Below, in pieces: positions 48,468 through 59,076 of a stretch of 64,000 bases of DNA. Origin of the DNA: an uncultured Bacteroidales bacterium (GTDB taxonomy: Bacteria; Bacteroidota; Bacteroidia; Bacteroidales; FEN-979); contig CAIVAT010000187.1 of the NCBI GenBank assembly GCA_903903985.1, forward strand, positions 1 through 64,000, read 5' to 3'. A program made the translations under genes and the position numbers. Positions within the stretch are counted from its first letter, which is position 1. Each line of letters opens with the position of its first letter. Under the pieces are notes generated by a model that was not told the origin of the DNA, ran no database searches, and saw nothing but the letters and a program-made list of their open reading frames with translations.

Positions 48468-49841
48468 GATATTGTCCCAAACTTAGTTGAAATATAGGTT
48501 AAAAAGGAAGGACCAGACATAGCTGATCCTCCACTAAGGTTCCGTAAGTTTGAGTTGCGAAACAAAAAACATGGAACCAATGGATAAAAGTAATGAATTA
48601 AACCGTAAAACGCTTTCGTGGTTAAAAGAACAATCGATTGATTTACGGGTTGGTATTTTGCAGAACTATTTAAGTGTCTGTCAGATAATGATAAACGAGC
48701 TCCTTGAAGAGGAAGTGATTGATAAAGCCGGTGCCCGATACAGTCACCAGAAGCCAGAGAATGGCCGGTGGAGCCGTTGGGGCTATAACCCTGGCAGCGT
48801 GAAAATCGGAGATCAGAAAGTAAGGGTCGAGGTTCCACGGCTATTTGATAATTTGGATGAGAAAAACACTCCGCTCCAACGTTACGAAGAGATGAAAGAA
48901 CTCCCGGAACCGACAGATCAGTTGCTTAAAGGGGTATTGCTGGGCCTTAGCGTACGAGATTATGGGCAGGTGGTTGATTCGCTGAACGAAGGATTTGGGC
49001 TGTCTAAAAGTTCCGTCTCCCGTTCCTTTGTTGAAAGAACCGAAGAAAAACTGAAGGAGTTTGAGTCCAGGCCAATTGCGCATCACAAGATACTGGCCCT
49101 TTTCATTGATGGAAAATACCTTTCCAAAGAGCAGATAATTATCTGCCTTGGTGTTACAGAAAACGGAGACAAGATCCCGCTTTGTTTTACCCAGGCTGCT
49201 ACGGAAAATTCTCAACCGATCAAGGATATGCTGGAAAGATTGAAGGAACGTGGTTTGGATTATTCCAGTGGGTTGCTTTGTGTGATCGATGGTAGTAAAG
49301 GAATACGAAAAGCGGTTGAAGATTGTTTTGGTGAGATAGCAATCATTCAGCGCTGCCAGTGGCATAAACAAGAGAACATTTTGAAGTATTTGCCGGATAA
49401 ATATCATGAGTCCGTTAAAAGACAATATCAACATGCCGTAAACCAAGATAAATATGATGACGCCCGAGCTGAACTTGGGCAACTCAAGTCCGATCTGAAA
49501 TCACTGAATATGGCCGCTGCCCGTTCATTGGACGAAGCCATGGAAGAGATCCTGACCTTGCACAAACTCGGCATTAACACACTTTTTGCCCATTCATTTG
49601 CAACAACCAATTGCATCGAAAACCTTAACTCCCAACTACGTAAATATGTTGGCCGAGTGAAAAACTGGACGTTATCAAACGAGCGATACCGCTGGGTTGC
49701 AGCTGCTTTATTGGAGGTTGAACGCAAAATGCGAAAAGTTAATAACTTTGATAAACTGGATATGATGAAAAATGCAGTCATAAAAGAAGTAAAACGTAGA
49801 ACCTTAGCCAATCAAATTTCAACTAAATAATGGACAACCTC
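48468..49841 (+). mobile_element. IS256-family insertion sequence with 8-bp target duplication CTGTTTTA
   Basis: Ends GATATTGTCCCAAACTTAGTTGAAATAT and inverted GAGGTTGTCCATTATTTAGTTGAAATTT; CTGTTTTA at 48460-48467 and 49842-49849. Confidence 0.88.
48571..49830 (+). CDS. IS256-family (mutator-type) transposase
   Basis: LALFIDGKYL...LCVIDGSKGIRKAVEDCFGEIAIIQRCQWHKQENIL...TTNCIENLNSQLRKY. Confidence 0.92.
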   Translation: MEPMDKSNELNRKTLSWLKEQSIDLRVGILQNYLSVCQIMINELLEEEVIDKAGARYSHQKPENGRWSRWGYNPGSVKIGDQKVRVEVPRLFDNLDEKNTPLQRYEEMKELPEPTDQLLKGVLLGLSVRDYGQVVDSLNEGFGLSKSSVSRSFVERTEEKLKEFESRPIAHHKILALFIDGKYLSKEQIIICLGVTENGDKIPLCFTQAATENSQPIKDMLERLKERGLDYSSGLLCVIDGSKGIRKAVEDCFGEIAIIQRCQWHKQENILKYLPDKYHESVKRQYQHAVNQDKYDDARAELGQLKSDLKSLNMAAARSLDEAMEEILTLHKLGINTLFAHSFATTNCIENLNSQLRKYVGRVKNWTLSNERYRWVAAALLEVERKMRKVNNFDKLDMMKNAVIKEVKRRTLANQISTK

Positions 49842-49869
49842 CTGTTTTATTTAGGAATTTCTTTTTCAC
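49842..49869 (-). pseudogene. 5' fragment of the disrupted DUF4402 gene (GTG start)
   Basis: GTG AAA AAG AAA TTC CTA AAT AAA... joins in frame to KTVRVLLLLVLFILLIDTIEAQEMPPRP if the IS and one TSD are removed. Confidence 0.75.
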
Positions 49870-49873
49870 GGTG

Positions 49874-52800
49874 CTACCATTGGTTATTTATATAAACTTT
49901 CCTGTTAAACACTACATCACCCGTTGATAAACTAACAACATAAATACCTGTCGGATACGTCAGGTCCATTTCCTGGTACCCTTCAACCATTATTGCCTTG
50001 TGCAGCAACCGCTGACCAACCATGTTATAAATTGTAAGGTCGGCCTGTTTCCCTCCCTCCGGTTTTGAATAGATATACAGTCGGTTCCTGAAACTGTAAA
50101 CATAGAACGGATCTTCCTTTCCCGGTTGATACCTGAGGTCTTTCAGACTGAATATCAATGAGAAACGATTTTCATCCGTTCCGGGGTCCAGATGAATCCG
50201 ATACTCAGGATGCAAGGCAATATTCTGTTTTATCCCGGTTACGCGATCACAAAAATAGATGAAAAGATTTGATGGCATGTACTCGATATCGCAAATTCGA
50301 AAAAGAACATACCCTTTCTGCATTGTTTTAAATCCCAGTTTCACCTCGGTAATGGTATCAACCGGATAGGGAATTCCACTCACAGACAACCTGGATGTAT
50401 CGGGGGTAACAGCGTACAGGTTGGGGACCAGCACATCGGTATTCATCAGTTTCAGCGCATCGTGATGTACATCGAATCCCATAGTCGCATCCTGGTTGAA
50501 GTATAGGGTCATTGGGTCCCCTGGCGAATCCTGAATCTCATTTTTGGCGCTGATTCTCAGCAGCGGCCGCCATTCATCCGATGTTTTTTTATGAAAATAG
50601 GGCGATAAATTATTAACTCTCACGCTATTGGTAAAAATCAACGTGGATGCAACGGGATAGGCTCCATCAGAAACATGGAGGAAAAATCCCTGCATGGACC
50701 CAATGATGTTGTCGGCGATTCCGTCACTTGAAACCCCGTGGACATAAGTGCTGTAGGTCCCGGTGTACTGATCAGTATTCCCGGCATTAAAATAATAAAC
50801 AGCATCATCGATGTTGGTTCTAACCCATCCGGAACCGGCGTCCCAGTCAATGGGCGAAGGATATGGATTGCCGATCAGGTTGAAGCCGAGTGTGAATGGC
50901 CTGTTGCTGTTGAATAAAGTAAGCGGAATCATGTTTCTGTTATTCACAACGCCAAAAAGGTCAAGCGTATCAGGACTAAAAGAAGGGCCGAAGTTAACCG
51001 CATATCCCTCCATCGGATTGAGGATGCCCGCGGCGTTGGTGTAGTTTAGCCACCCGGTAAAGAACCGGTTTTCATCATACCTGTAAAATGTCGGGAAAGA
51101 GGCATTCAGGTTCATGTGATCACCAAACTGGCCTACGGTTGCGGCTTGAAAGGGCGAACTGAAATACTTATAACCAAATCCGACCGGAAGATATCGTTGC
51201 ATGATCAAATTGCCGCTGATTTCACCATTTCCCAAACCATCTACGAGTGAAGTTTGGGTTTGGTTCGATAACAGTGTTAGTTTTTTATTGGCGCTAAGCG
51301 TACCATTGCATAATAAAACACTCCGCAGCGTTTGATTTGGTGCAGAAATCGACGTAATACTCCCTGTTCCAATGATTATATTCTCAAAAAGGGTCGACGA
51401 ACTCCCTCCAATTACCTGGATACCGCCATTGAAATTAATGGTACCGCCATTATTATTGAAAGTGCCATTATTTGTAAAATTAAGGGCGATACTCATGGTA
51501 TCCGAAACCGGACCTGTAAGGGATCGTGTGGCGTTGATCGTAACGTTCCCGAAATTACTTGTAGCTGAACCACTTATAAGTGTTGCGCCATCAAAAACAA
51601 CGCCCCCGCTGTTATGAATAAATGTTCCGTTATTGATCCAATTGGAAAGCATGATAAACGCGGCAGCACTCTTTCCGACCAAGACACTTGCGCTGGAAAT
51701 CCGGATGATATTAAAAGTGGTTGTTGAACTTCCGCTAAGCGTTGTGCTTCCCACGAAATTTACCTGGCCCGAGTTGTGATTGAACGTGCCATTGTTTACC
51801 CAGTTGCCGGCAATTCCCAATGTTGACGACAAGGGCCCTGTTAAAATGCTTCCGGTATTAATCTGAATGTTGTTTAACGTATCAGGATTTGTCCCGCTTA
51901 GCACGGTAGTTCCGTTGAAAACGGTTGTACCATAGTTGTGATCGAACGAACCGTTGTTGATCCAGTTAGAATTTAACACCAGCTTACCAACCGTTGATGC
52001 CTTAAAACCGCTTCCGGTTGAATTTGTCAGGGTTCCGTTTACCAAAATGTCTATATCTGCCATTGCCTTGATCCCATTTCCGGTAAGAAGCAGGTGGTTA
52101 TAGGTTTGCAGGTATGGAAAAACCGCCGTCCCGGTTGCATTGGATAATTCGATGGTGCCCCCGGTCACTGAAGTAAAATCGCTGAAATTTCCTGCCGGGA
52201 AAACATAAAAACCAAAAGTGGAAGGGGTGAGCCTCATGGTTCCGGTGCCGCTGACCGTTCCCAAATCATGCCCAACAGTGCTGGCGAGATCCAGCTTGGC
52301 GGTTCCATTCAGGATAAGGGAATTTGCCCGATGACCTGTTCCGGTAGCAGTTACGGTATGCCCCGAGGCAATGATCACATTCTGTCCGTTCGGGTATGTT
52401 GTAGCGGCAGCTCCTGCATGTGAGACCGTTGACCATGTAGTGAGGGTGGTCCACGGTCCCCCCAATGTCGCATTCCGGCTGTAATACGTTAACGTTGTCA
52501 GGAATTCAGAGGGATAACCCGCTGTATATTCTCCGTCGAGATAGGAAACACCTGCAAAAGTGATTAGGTTCTGAGAAGTGTTGACCGCGGTACCCTGCGT
52601 CCATGCGCCATTGAAATACCGCCCGCCGATGTATTGATTTTCTGTTCCGTGCACATCCGCCTGAAGATAATTGTAAACGTGTGTCACGGTCAGGCCGCTG
52701 AAACCTGTACTGGTAACATGCCAGTAAAACATCAGTTGGTAATCTCCCGGGTCGGTAGTACAATAATGTTTAGAATTGACAGGTATTACCGTAACCGTTC

Positions 52801-55800
52801 CGGGAGCAGTATTGGCTGTCACATTGATTCTGACAGGTACATATTTCGATGGGCACCCAATGGGGAAGGTAAAATCGTGCGCAGAGGCCGGGTATGATTT
52901 TCTCACCCCGGCATCGCTGGTCAATCCATCGCTGCGGATATAGCTTGTTGCGGAATTTCCAACGATCGACCCGGTGGAGGTACTGGATAAAATCAACAGA
53001 TTGTTGCCGATGTCAAGCATCTTGCCTTGAAATGTCAGGATTCCCGTTATATCCATGACCGAAATCATGGTGACATCCTTTGCACTGTTCAGGGTAAGAT
53101 TACCAAATTTACCGGCGCCATTGCCTGACAGGATTTGTACCACTGGACCGGCAAGCAAAATATTACCGGAACCTGCATGGGTGGCTGAATTGTAGATATT
53201 CCCGATTACAGTAATTACATTGCCCCCGTCATTCAGAGTCGCGCTGTTTAAAGAAAGGTCGCTGTTGACCCTTACCACCGTGTTGGGCTGTAAGGCGATG
53301 ACCCCTGAAAGGTTGGTGTTGCTGATGGCCACCCGGCCAAAGTTTGTCCTGTTTCCTGCAACACCTGTAATGTTTTGTGTTGCGCCGTTGCCGTTGAAAG
53401 TCGTCAGCTGTCGTATTGAAATTGATCTGTAACCGCCTGTTGTCACACCAGTTCCGGCATCTGTATTCAGGTTTGTCAAACCGCCTGCAATGTTGACATC
53501 GAGGCTGTCGGTATCGAAAACAGAAGTAGCCTGGATTGTTAAAGTTCCTTTCAGTGTGAGGCCATGAACAGACAGTTTAAGGGTTTTGGACCTTGTTGTT
53601 CCATCTACCGTGAGGTTAAAAAGTGGTACCTGGGTATCAAGGGTCAGGTTGGTCATATTGCCCGTACCTTCGGTAGCGCTGCTGCCGAAAACGACGGTAC
53701 CTCCTGTTACCGTTGAACTTTCCGGCCTCAGGTAGAGGTCATTATAGGTGATGCTGGCTCCTCTTACAATATTCAAAGTACCTCCGGACATATTGAAAAT
53801 GCTGCCTGAATTCAATACCTCTAATTTAGCACGGCTTGGCTGAGAATTTCGCCCGTTAATGGTCACGGTACTGGTTCCCGATTGCTTATATACGAGAGAA
53901 CCAAGGCCATTGATCATGCTTCGCCTTACCTGGCCATTGACGAAAAGCAGTCCGCCACTGACTTCGATGGTTGGCGAGCCGGCACCGGAATATTCAATGT
54001 CATTATTTGCCAAGTCGGTCTCGTTTCCGATATAAATTCCACCGGATCTCACTTCCAGCATTCCGGCCAGGATCACATCCACGTCATCATCCAATGAGTC
54101 AGCAACATGAATAAATCCACCGTTTGCCGATAAACAGGTTGTTGAAGGGATATTGAATTTCTGGCTGGAGACGGTAACTGAAAGTGCAGCTGTTGAAAGC
54201 ATGAACGTTCCGTTGACAAGTGTCAGGGGCAAAATATTATTGGTAAAGGAAAAGGCAGTGGAGGTGACATTCAGTATCGGGGTTAATGAAGTCCCTTTGT
54301 TAACGGTCAGGGTATAAAAATCTGTAGTTGCACCCCTTCCGGAAATAGTGGCAAGCGAACTGCCGGTAAAGGTTACATCACATCTGTAAAGGTTGGGCGC
54401 CAGCAGATTGCTTAAATCAAAGATACCAGCATTCGCCAGGTTGCCACCCAAAGAGAGTGAATGGCTGACCGGTGTTCCTGTTGTTGCGATATTGAAAATT
54501 GCGCCGGCGGCTATGGTGAAGTTTCGGTCAACCCTGATGGTCTGGGCAAAATTGTTTTGCAGGATCAAATTACCTCCGTTTACCAACAGATCGAGTTTGA
54601 TGGTAAGGGAACGGGAAGCAACGCCATTCAGTTTGGCCAGTGCGGTTGCAGAATTTCCGTTTACAGTCATGATCCCATTCACAATAAGGTCCGAATTTGG
54701 CATGGTAATGACACGCCCGGTGGTTGGAGTAAGCATCAGGTTGCAGTAATTGGTAATCGACCGGGATGTTGGCGCACTGGAGATCAATGGAATACCAAAA
54801 TCAACACTTCCTGAATAATATTCAACCGTTCCCCCGCTTGATCCGAGAAAATTACCAAAATCTCCTGCAGGGAAAATGGCCGTGCCCCCGGTTGATGAAA
54901 TTTGGATTTTCCCGGTACTGCCGGGGATCACTGTTCCGAAGTTATGCCCCTTCGTTGTTCCAATAGTTAAAACGGAATTCAGTTTGATTGATAAACTGCC
55001 GGAAAAAACCGAATCGGTTTGTATGGTCACTGTATGATTATTACTGCCGCCATCACCGATAAAAACAGGGCTTCCCCGTCCGGGAATTTTGGTTGAAGGA
55101 GGTCCTCCATACGATTGGTTCGACCAGGTTGAAGGTGAAGTCCATAATCCATTGGCCCGACTGTAGAAGGCCGTAACGGAATCGAAAGGGGGAATTCCGG
55201 CAGTATAGTCACCCCTGAAACTGTTTTCATTGGGAAAGGAAATGGTGTTGGTGGTTTCATTCACCAGGGTTACATCATTCAGGTATGTCCAGAATGCCGG
55301 ATTGTATTTACCAGGGACATATAATGTATTATCCGGCAGATTTGCATAGTTAAACGAAAAGGCAACGGCATTTGACGGAATATTTGTAAATCCGTATTCC
55401 TCCACTTTCCAATAATATTGAAGGCAATTTCCGATGGTTGCAAACGGATGTTTCGCCGGAACAGGTTTAACTGCTACACTTCCATAAGTAGCAGGGATTG
55501 TTTTCAGGTGAACGATGACAGGTGTATACTTTGCCCCACTGCCAATGGGGAAAGTGTATGACGTGGTGTCGGCATATGTCCGGCGCAGTCCACCATCCGA
55601 TGGAGCACCTGAGGTGAGTATATACCTGTTTGTGCCCATCGTGCCCTCGATGGTAGCCAGTGCCGTTAAGGATAGCTGGTATCTTGCAATGTCAAACAAC
55701 CTGTCATTCACCAGGGTAAGTGTACCTGTTATTCCGATATCGGCGGCCAGGGAAACCTGGGCTGATCCGACTGAACCGGTTGTATTGTTGATTTCAAGAT

Positions 55801-58054
55801 TCTGAAACGTACCTAGTCCATTACCCGAAATTGATTGTGTTCCGGTCGATTTGTTCATGGTTATTTTCCCGGCACCAATATGTGTTCCGTTATTGACTAT
55901 ATTTCCTGCCACATAAACGGTTTTCCCGCCATCGGCAAGAATGCCGCTGGTAATCATCAGGTCGTTCCTGATGGTAAAAGAAGCGGCTGATGAAGCAAGG
56001 ATGAGACTTCCCGAGGTTTTATTGACCTGAAGGTTGTACAACCCATTGGTGATTGTCCCGAAATTCCATAAAAAGTAATTCCCGTATCCAAAAAAAGAGG
56101 TTGTATTATTATTTGGAGTATAGATTCCTCCGGGGTTGATAAAAAAATCATGGCTCACTGATACCGGAAAATTGCCGGTACCCGATGACAAGATTGCGTT
56201 GGCATATATATTGATCTGATTTGTGATCACCAGGTCGTATAAAAGGTTCACATTCGCATTTCCTGTTGATCCAAGTCGTTTGACTTCAATATTCCACAAA
56301 TATACCCTGGTAAATAAATCAACAGAAGGGGTATTGACCGGATTGGTTTCAAAAACAATTTTACCACCGGTCACAGAAAAATTCCCGGGATCACAGTTCA
56401 GATAAAGTCCGTTTCCATTGGTTGGGGTTCCATTGGTGCAGTCCCTGATAATTATTTCGCCTCCGGTCATGACGAAGGTCGAGCTGGGATTTGGGATATT
56501 GAAAATGGGCACCGCAGAGGTAAGCTCTCCGGCTTCGGTTTCGTCACCCCTCACGATCACGGTTCCACCGGTCTGAACATAGGAGGTCTTCCCGGAAGAA
56601 GTCCAGGTACTTCGCATGACAGAGGTATTTAAAACACCGCCCTCAATGATAACCATGGATGATGAATTGGCCGTATTCCAGAAGATAATCCCTGCACTAT
56701 GGCGGGTACTGAAATAACCATCAGAAATCCTGAAGGTTCCGAAGATTGACAGTGCACATTCCGCGTTCGTGGTTACCCCTACTGCATTGGCAGGAGCTTG
56801 CGGGAACCCCGAGTTATTCGAAGCGGTTGTATATACCGATACATCAGGGCTGGCAATCCACAATTGTGCCGCCAGTCCGATGGCATAATCCCCATTCTGG
56901 TCATCTGGACCGACAGGTCCCTCAGCCAGAGTAGGAATCAGAATGCTTCCTGTGAGTTTTAATGTACCATTCTTAATCCATAAGGCTTTTCTGACTTCAG
57001 GGTTATCCTGTGTGAAAGGGGTTGTTTGATATCGTTTGACAGCATTGGACCCATAGAGTGAAAAATTGGCAATGTTCGATGAATTTATCGTTAGAACATA
57101 CGTCTGATCAGTTCCCTTGTCAACAATCAGGTTGTAAAAGTCAGTAATACCGTTCAAGGTCACCGTGTTGTTCGCTTCCCCGGTAAACCTTACCGTTACT
57201 GCTCCGTTTGTGGCGAACTGGTCATAAACAGGTGCGGTAAGGTTTGTTAGCCGCACGATGCCATCGTTGGTGAAATTACCGCCAATATTCAGTTGATGAA
57301 AGTTGGAATGAAACCGGCCGGCCGGGGGCAATGTGCCCGGAATGGAATAGGCCGGAGTCATGTTGGTATTTCCCGTTCCGGTGGTGATTTTGCCGGTTGA
57401 TTCGACCGATAAATTCTTGCCGACTGTAACGACAATTCTTCTGGCATTGGTGGCATCGTTGATCTGGAAAGTCCCTTTCTGGATCATCAGTGAATCATAG
57501 ACCATGAGATTCGTATCGGGCAATGTGCCAATGGTCATCACCTGGCTGACAGATCCGAGGTTAATAAACAGATTGCTGTATGCAGCAATGGCATTGTCAA
57601 TATAAAAGCTTCCCGTTGTGGCATAATATTCAACGGTTCCGCCATTCAATGCCAGGAAAGTGCCCCCGTTGATTATCGGCATTTTCCAGTAAGAACCGCT
57701 GACCCTGCTGGTTCGAATACGCCCTTTCCCATTGAGGGTTATTGCCGGGATCGTATAGGTGGCCAGGTTTAAAACTGCACCGAGGTTGATCGTAATTGTA
57801 TGTCCCGTAGTGGAAATATTTGCTGACACCGTAATGGTCCGGCCTGTCAGGATGCATACAAAATCGTTGGAGGCAGGAGTCGCAGAACCTATTAAAGTAG
57901 TCCCGGTGGAGTCGGTGGTCCAGATATTAGTCCCGCTCCAGTTGCCTGACTGGTAACTGTAGTATTTTGTGGCAAAACCTTCAGAAGAAAAGATTAACAG
58001 TACCGAAACAAGGGTAACAAATGTATATATGGCTATTGAAAATTTTATTTTCAT
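49874..58054 (-). CDS. Giant beta-rich secreted protein with T9SS type A sorting domain
   Basis: Start likely MKIKFSIAIY; repeated YYS-x-GxWxxxxTW modules; C-term LTIYNMVGQRLLHKAIMVEGYQEMDLTYPTGIYVVSLSTGDVVFNRKVYINN. Confidence 0.8.
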   Translation of the reverse strand: MKIKFSIAIYTFVTLVSVLLIFSSEGFATKYYSYQSGNWSGTNIWTTDSTGTTLIGSATPASNDFVCILTGRTITVSANISTTGHTITINLGAVLNLATYTIPAITLNGKGRIRTSRVSGSYWKMPIINGGTFLALNGGTVEYYATTGSFYIDNAIAAYSNLFINLGSVSQVMTIGTLPDTNLMVYDSLMIQKGTFQINDATNARRIVVTVGKNLSVESTGKITTGTGNTNMTPAYSIPGTLPPAGRFHSNFHQLNIGGNFTNDGIVRLTNLTAPVYDQFATNGAVTVRFTGEANNTVTLNGITDFYNLIVDKGTDQTYVLTINSSNIANFSLYGSNAVKRYQTTPFTQDNPEVRKALWIKNGTLKLTGSILIPTLAEGPVGPDDQNGDYAIGLAAQLWIASPDVSVYTTASNNSGFPQAPANAVGVTTNAECALSIFGTFRISDGYFSTRHSAGIIFWNTANSSSMVIIEGGVLNTSVMRSTWTSSGKTSYVQTGGTVIVRGDETEAGELTSAVPIFNIPNPSSTFVMTGGEIIIRDCTNGTPTNGNGLYLNCDPGNFSVTGGKIVFETNPVNTPSVDLFTRVYLWNIEVKRLGSTGNANVNLLYDLVITNQINIYANAILSSGTGNFPVSVSHDFFINPGGIYTPNNNTTSFFGYGNYFLWNFGTITNGLYNLQVNKTSGSLILASSAASFTIRNDLMITSGILADGGKTVYVAGNIVNNGTHIGAGKITMNKSTGTQSISGNGLGTFQNLEINNTTGSVGSAQVSLAADIGITGTLTLVNDRLFDIARYQLSLTALATIEGTMGTNRYILTSGAPSDGGLRRTYADTTSYTFPIGSGAKYTPVIVHLKTIPATYGSVAVKPVPAKHPFATIGNCLQYYWKVEEYGFTNIPSNAVAFSFNYANLPDNTLYVPGKYNPAFWTYLNDVTLVNETTNTISFPNENSFRGDYTAGIPPFDSVTAFYSRANGLWTSPSTWSNQSYGGPPSTKIPGRGSPVFIGDGGSNNHTVTIQTDSVFSGSLSIKLNSVLTIGTTKGHNFGTVIPGSTGKIQISSTGGTAIFPAGDFGNFLGSSGGTVEYYSGSVDFGIPLISSAPTSRSITNYCNLMLTPTTGRVITMPNSDLIVNGIMTVNGNSATALAKLNGVASRSLTIKLDLLVNGGNLILQNNFAQTIRVDRNFTIAAGAIFNIATTGTPVSHSLSLGGNLANAGIFDLSNLLAPNLYRCDVTFTGSSLATISGRGATTDFYTLTVNKGTSLTPILNVTSTAFSFTNNILPLTLVNGTFMLSTAALSVTVSSQKFNIPSTTCLSANGGFIHVADSLDDDVDVILAGMLEVRSGGIYIGNETDLANNDIEYSGAGSPTIEVSGGLLFVNGQVRRSMINGLGSLVYKQSGTSTVTINGRNSQPSRAKLEVLNSGSIFNMSGGTLNIVRGASITYNDLYLRPESSTVTGGTVVFGSSATEGTGNMTNLTLDTQVPLFNLTVDGTTRSKTLKLSVHGLTLKGTLTIQATSVFDTDSLDVNIAGGLTNLNTDAGTGVTTGGYRSISIRQLTTFNGNGATQNITGVAGNRTNFGRVAISNTNLSGVIALQPNTVVRVNSDLSLNSATLNDGGNVITVIGNIYNSATHAGSGNILLAGPVVQILSGNGAGKFGNLTLNSAKDVTMISVMDITGILTFQGKMLDIGNNLLILSSTSTGSIVGNSATSYIRSDGLTSDAGVRKSYPASAHDFTFPIGCPSKYVPVRINVTANTAPGTVTVIPVNSKHYCTTDPGDYQLMFYWHVTSTGFSGLTVTHVYNYLQADVHGTENQYIGGRYFNGAWTQGTAVNTSQNLITFAGVSYLDGEYTAGYPSEFLTTLTYYSRNATLGGPWTTLTTWSTVSHAGAAATTYPNGQNVIIASGHTVTATGTGHRANSLILNGTAKLDLASTVGHDLGTVSGTGTMRLTPSTFGFYVFPAGNFSDFTSVTGGTIELSNATGTAVFPYLQTYNHLLLTGNGIKAMADIDILVNGTLTNSTGSGFKASTVGKLVLNSNWINNGSFDHNYGTTVFNGTTVLSGTNPDTLNNIQINTGSILTGPLSSTLGIAGNWVNNGTFNHNSGQVNFVGSTTLSGSSTTTFNIIRISSASVLVGKSAAAFIMLSNWINNGTFIHNSGGVVFDGATLISGSATSNFGNVTINATRSLTGPVSDTMSIALNFTNNGTFNNNGGTINFNGGIQVIGGSSSTLFENIIIGTGSITSISAPNQTLRSVLLCNGTLSANKKLTLLSNQTQTSLVDGLGNGEISGNLIMQRYLPVGFGYKYFSSPFQAATVGQFGDHMNLNASFPTFYRYDENRFFTGWLNYTNAAGILNPMEGYAVNFGPSFSPDTLDLFGVVNNRNMIPLTLFNSNRPFTLGFNLIGNPYPSPIDWDAGSGWVRTNIDDAVYYFNAGNTDQYTGTYSTYVHGVSSDGIADNIIGSMQGFFLHVSDGAYPVASTLIFTNSVRVNNLSPYFHKKTSDEWRPLLRISAKNEIQDSPGDPMTLYFNQDATMGFDVHHDALKLMNTDVLVPNLYAVTPDTSRLSVSGIPYPVDTITEVKLGFKTMQKGYVLFRICDIEYMPSNLFIYFCDRVTGIKQNIALHPEYRIHLDPGTDENRFSLIFSLKDLRYQPGKEDPFYVYSFRNRLYIYSKPEGGKQADLTIYNMVGQRLLHKAIMVEGYQEMDLTYPTGIYVVSLSTGDVVFNRKVYINNQW

Positions 58055-58112
58055 TTTTCGGACCATTCGGTAAAAAAACCATCCATTGCCACATAACACT
58101 CAAACAAATGCA

Positions 58113-59027
58113 CTACTTTAAAATAAGGTCCCCTTCTGCCATTTTTTGCACCTTGGTGTCAACAGGTGTCGAAAAAACCACGTGCAGTTTGCCAGATTTA
58201 TAGTCTATGCCCGGAATTCTGTCGAGGGTACATTGAAACCGGCGTACCAGGTTCGGTGTATAAACCGCAATCCCTTTGACAGACCCCACTTTTGTTTCCT
58301 TTCCCTGGTCAGAGATGTGTTTAACGATGATATCCCCGTAAACCGAGAAATTGCCAGTCCGGTTAAAAGTCAACCTGAATTTCGGGAGGGTGTCTTTCAC
58401 CATTTCAAATGCAAGGTCAGAAAGCGTAACCTTTGTATTGGCTTCTCCAAGGCGGATTATGACCGGAATTGTAATCCCGAAAATAGGGATCAGTTTGGCT
58501 GATACCGCCGTTGTATCAGCTGTAATTTCTTTTTCACCCAGTGGTTTGGCCTTTGGAATTGCTCTGAAATAGATATGCGAACGATATTCGCCGGGGTCCA
58601 TTTTGGCTCCTTTTACAAATTGCATTTTAATGATTTGAGATTTTTTAGGTGCCAGGGATACAGTCCGGGGATAAAACCTAAGGTATTTATCTGCAAAAAA
58701 TTGTCCTGAATCCGGAGCGGTGATGGCTTCAAACGAGCCATCGTCCTTCATCCTCATTTGTACAATGGAAATCAGGTATTTTGATGAATCGTTGCCCGTA
58801 TTTGCAAGGGTAAGTTCCTGCGATCTTACGGCTCCTTCAAAAACCACCCTGCGAGGCAGGATCAGCAGGTTCCCCTGTCCATAAATTTCAACGAATGCAG
58901 AACTACAAATAAGAGCAAGGATGAACAAACCCCGAATGAACAAAACAATCCGGAATGATCCGGACTTTTTCAAAGATAAACCTGAAAGTTGCATACTTCT
59001 TGAATTAATAAAGGCTGGCAGCTTCAC
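58113..59027 (-). CDS. PapD-like periplasmic pilus chaperone
   Basis: LLILPRRVVFEGAVRSQELTLANTGNDSSKYLISIVQMRM...LRFYPRTVSLAPKKSQIIKMQF. Confidence 0.8.
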   Translation of the reverse strand: MKLPAFINSRSMQLSGLSLKKSGSFRIVLFIRGLFILALICSSAFVEIYGQGNLLILPRRVVFEGAVRSQELTLANTGNDSSKYLISIVQMRMKDDGSFEAITAPDSGQFFADKYLRFYPRTVSLAPKKSQIIKMQFVKGAKMDPGEYRSHIYFRAIPKAKPLGEKEITADTTAVSAKLIPIFGITIPVIIRLGEANTKVTLSDLAFEMVKDTLPKFRLTFNRTGNFSVYGDIIVKHISDQGKETKVGSVKGIAVYTPNLVRRFQCTLDRIPGIDYKSGKLHVVFSTPVDTKVQKMAEGDLILK

Positions 59028-59076
59028 CCTGATTCACCAGAAAAGAGTACCAGATTATCTTTCCTGATTTGGTTTT

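Noticed and set aside
47978-48838. 286-aa ORF taken at face value as one protein
   Set aside because: Residues encoded right of 48468 are antisense to the IS256 transposase; only the 48459-47978 part is the original gene.
49428-49811. Antisense ORF inside the transposase gene
   Set aside because: No codon or family support; opposite strand of a clear transposase.
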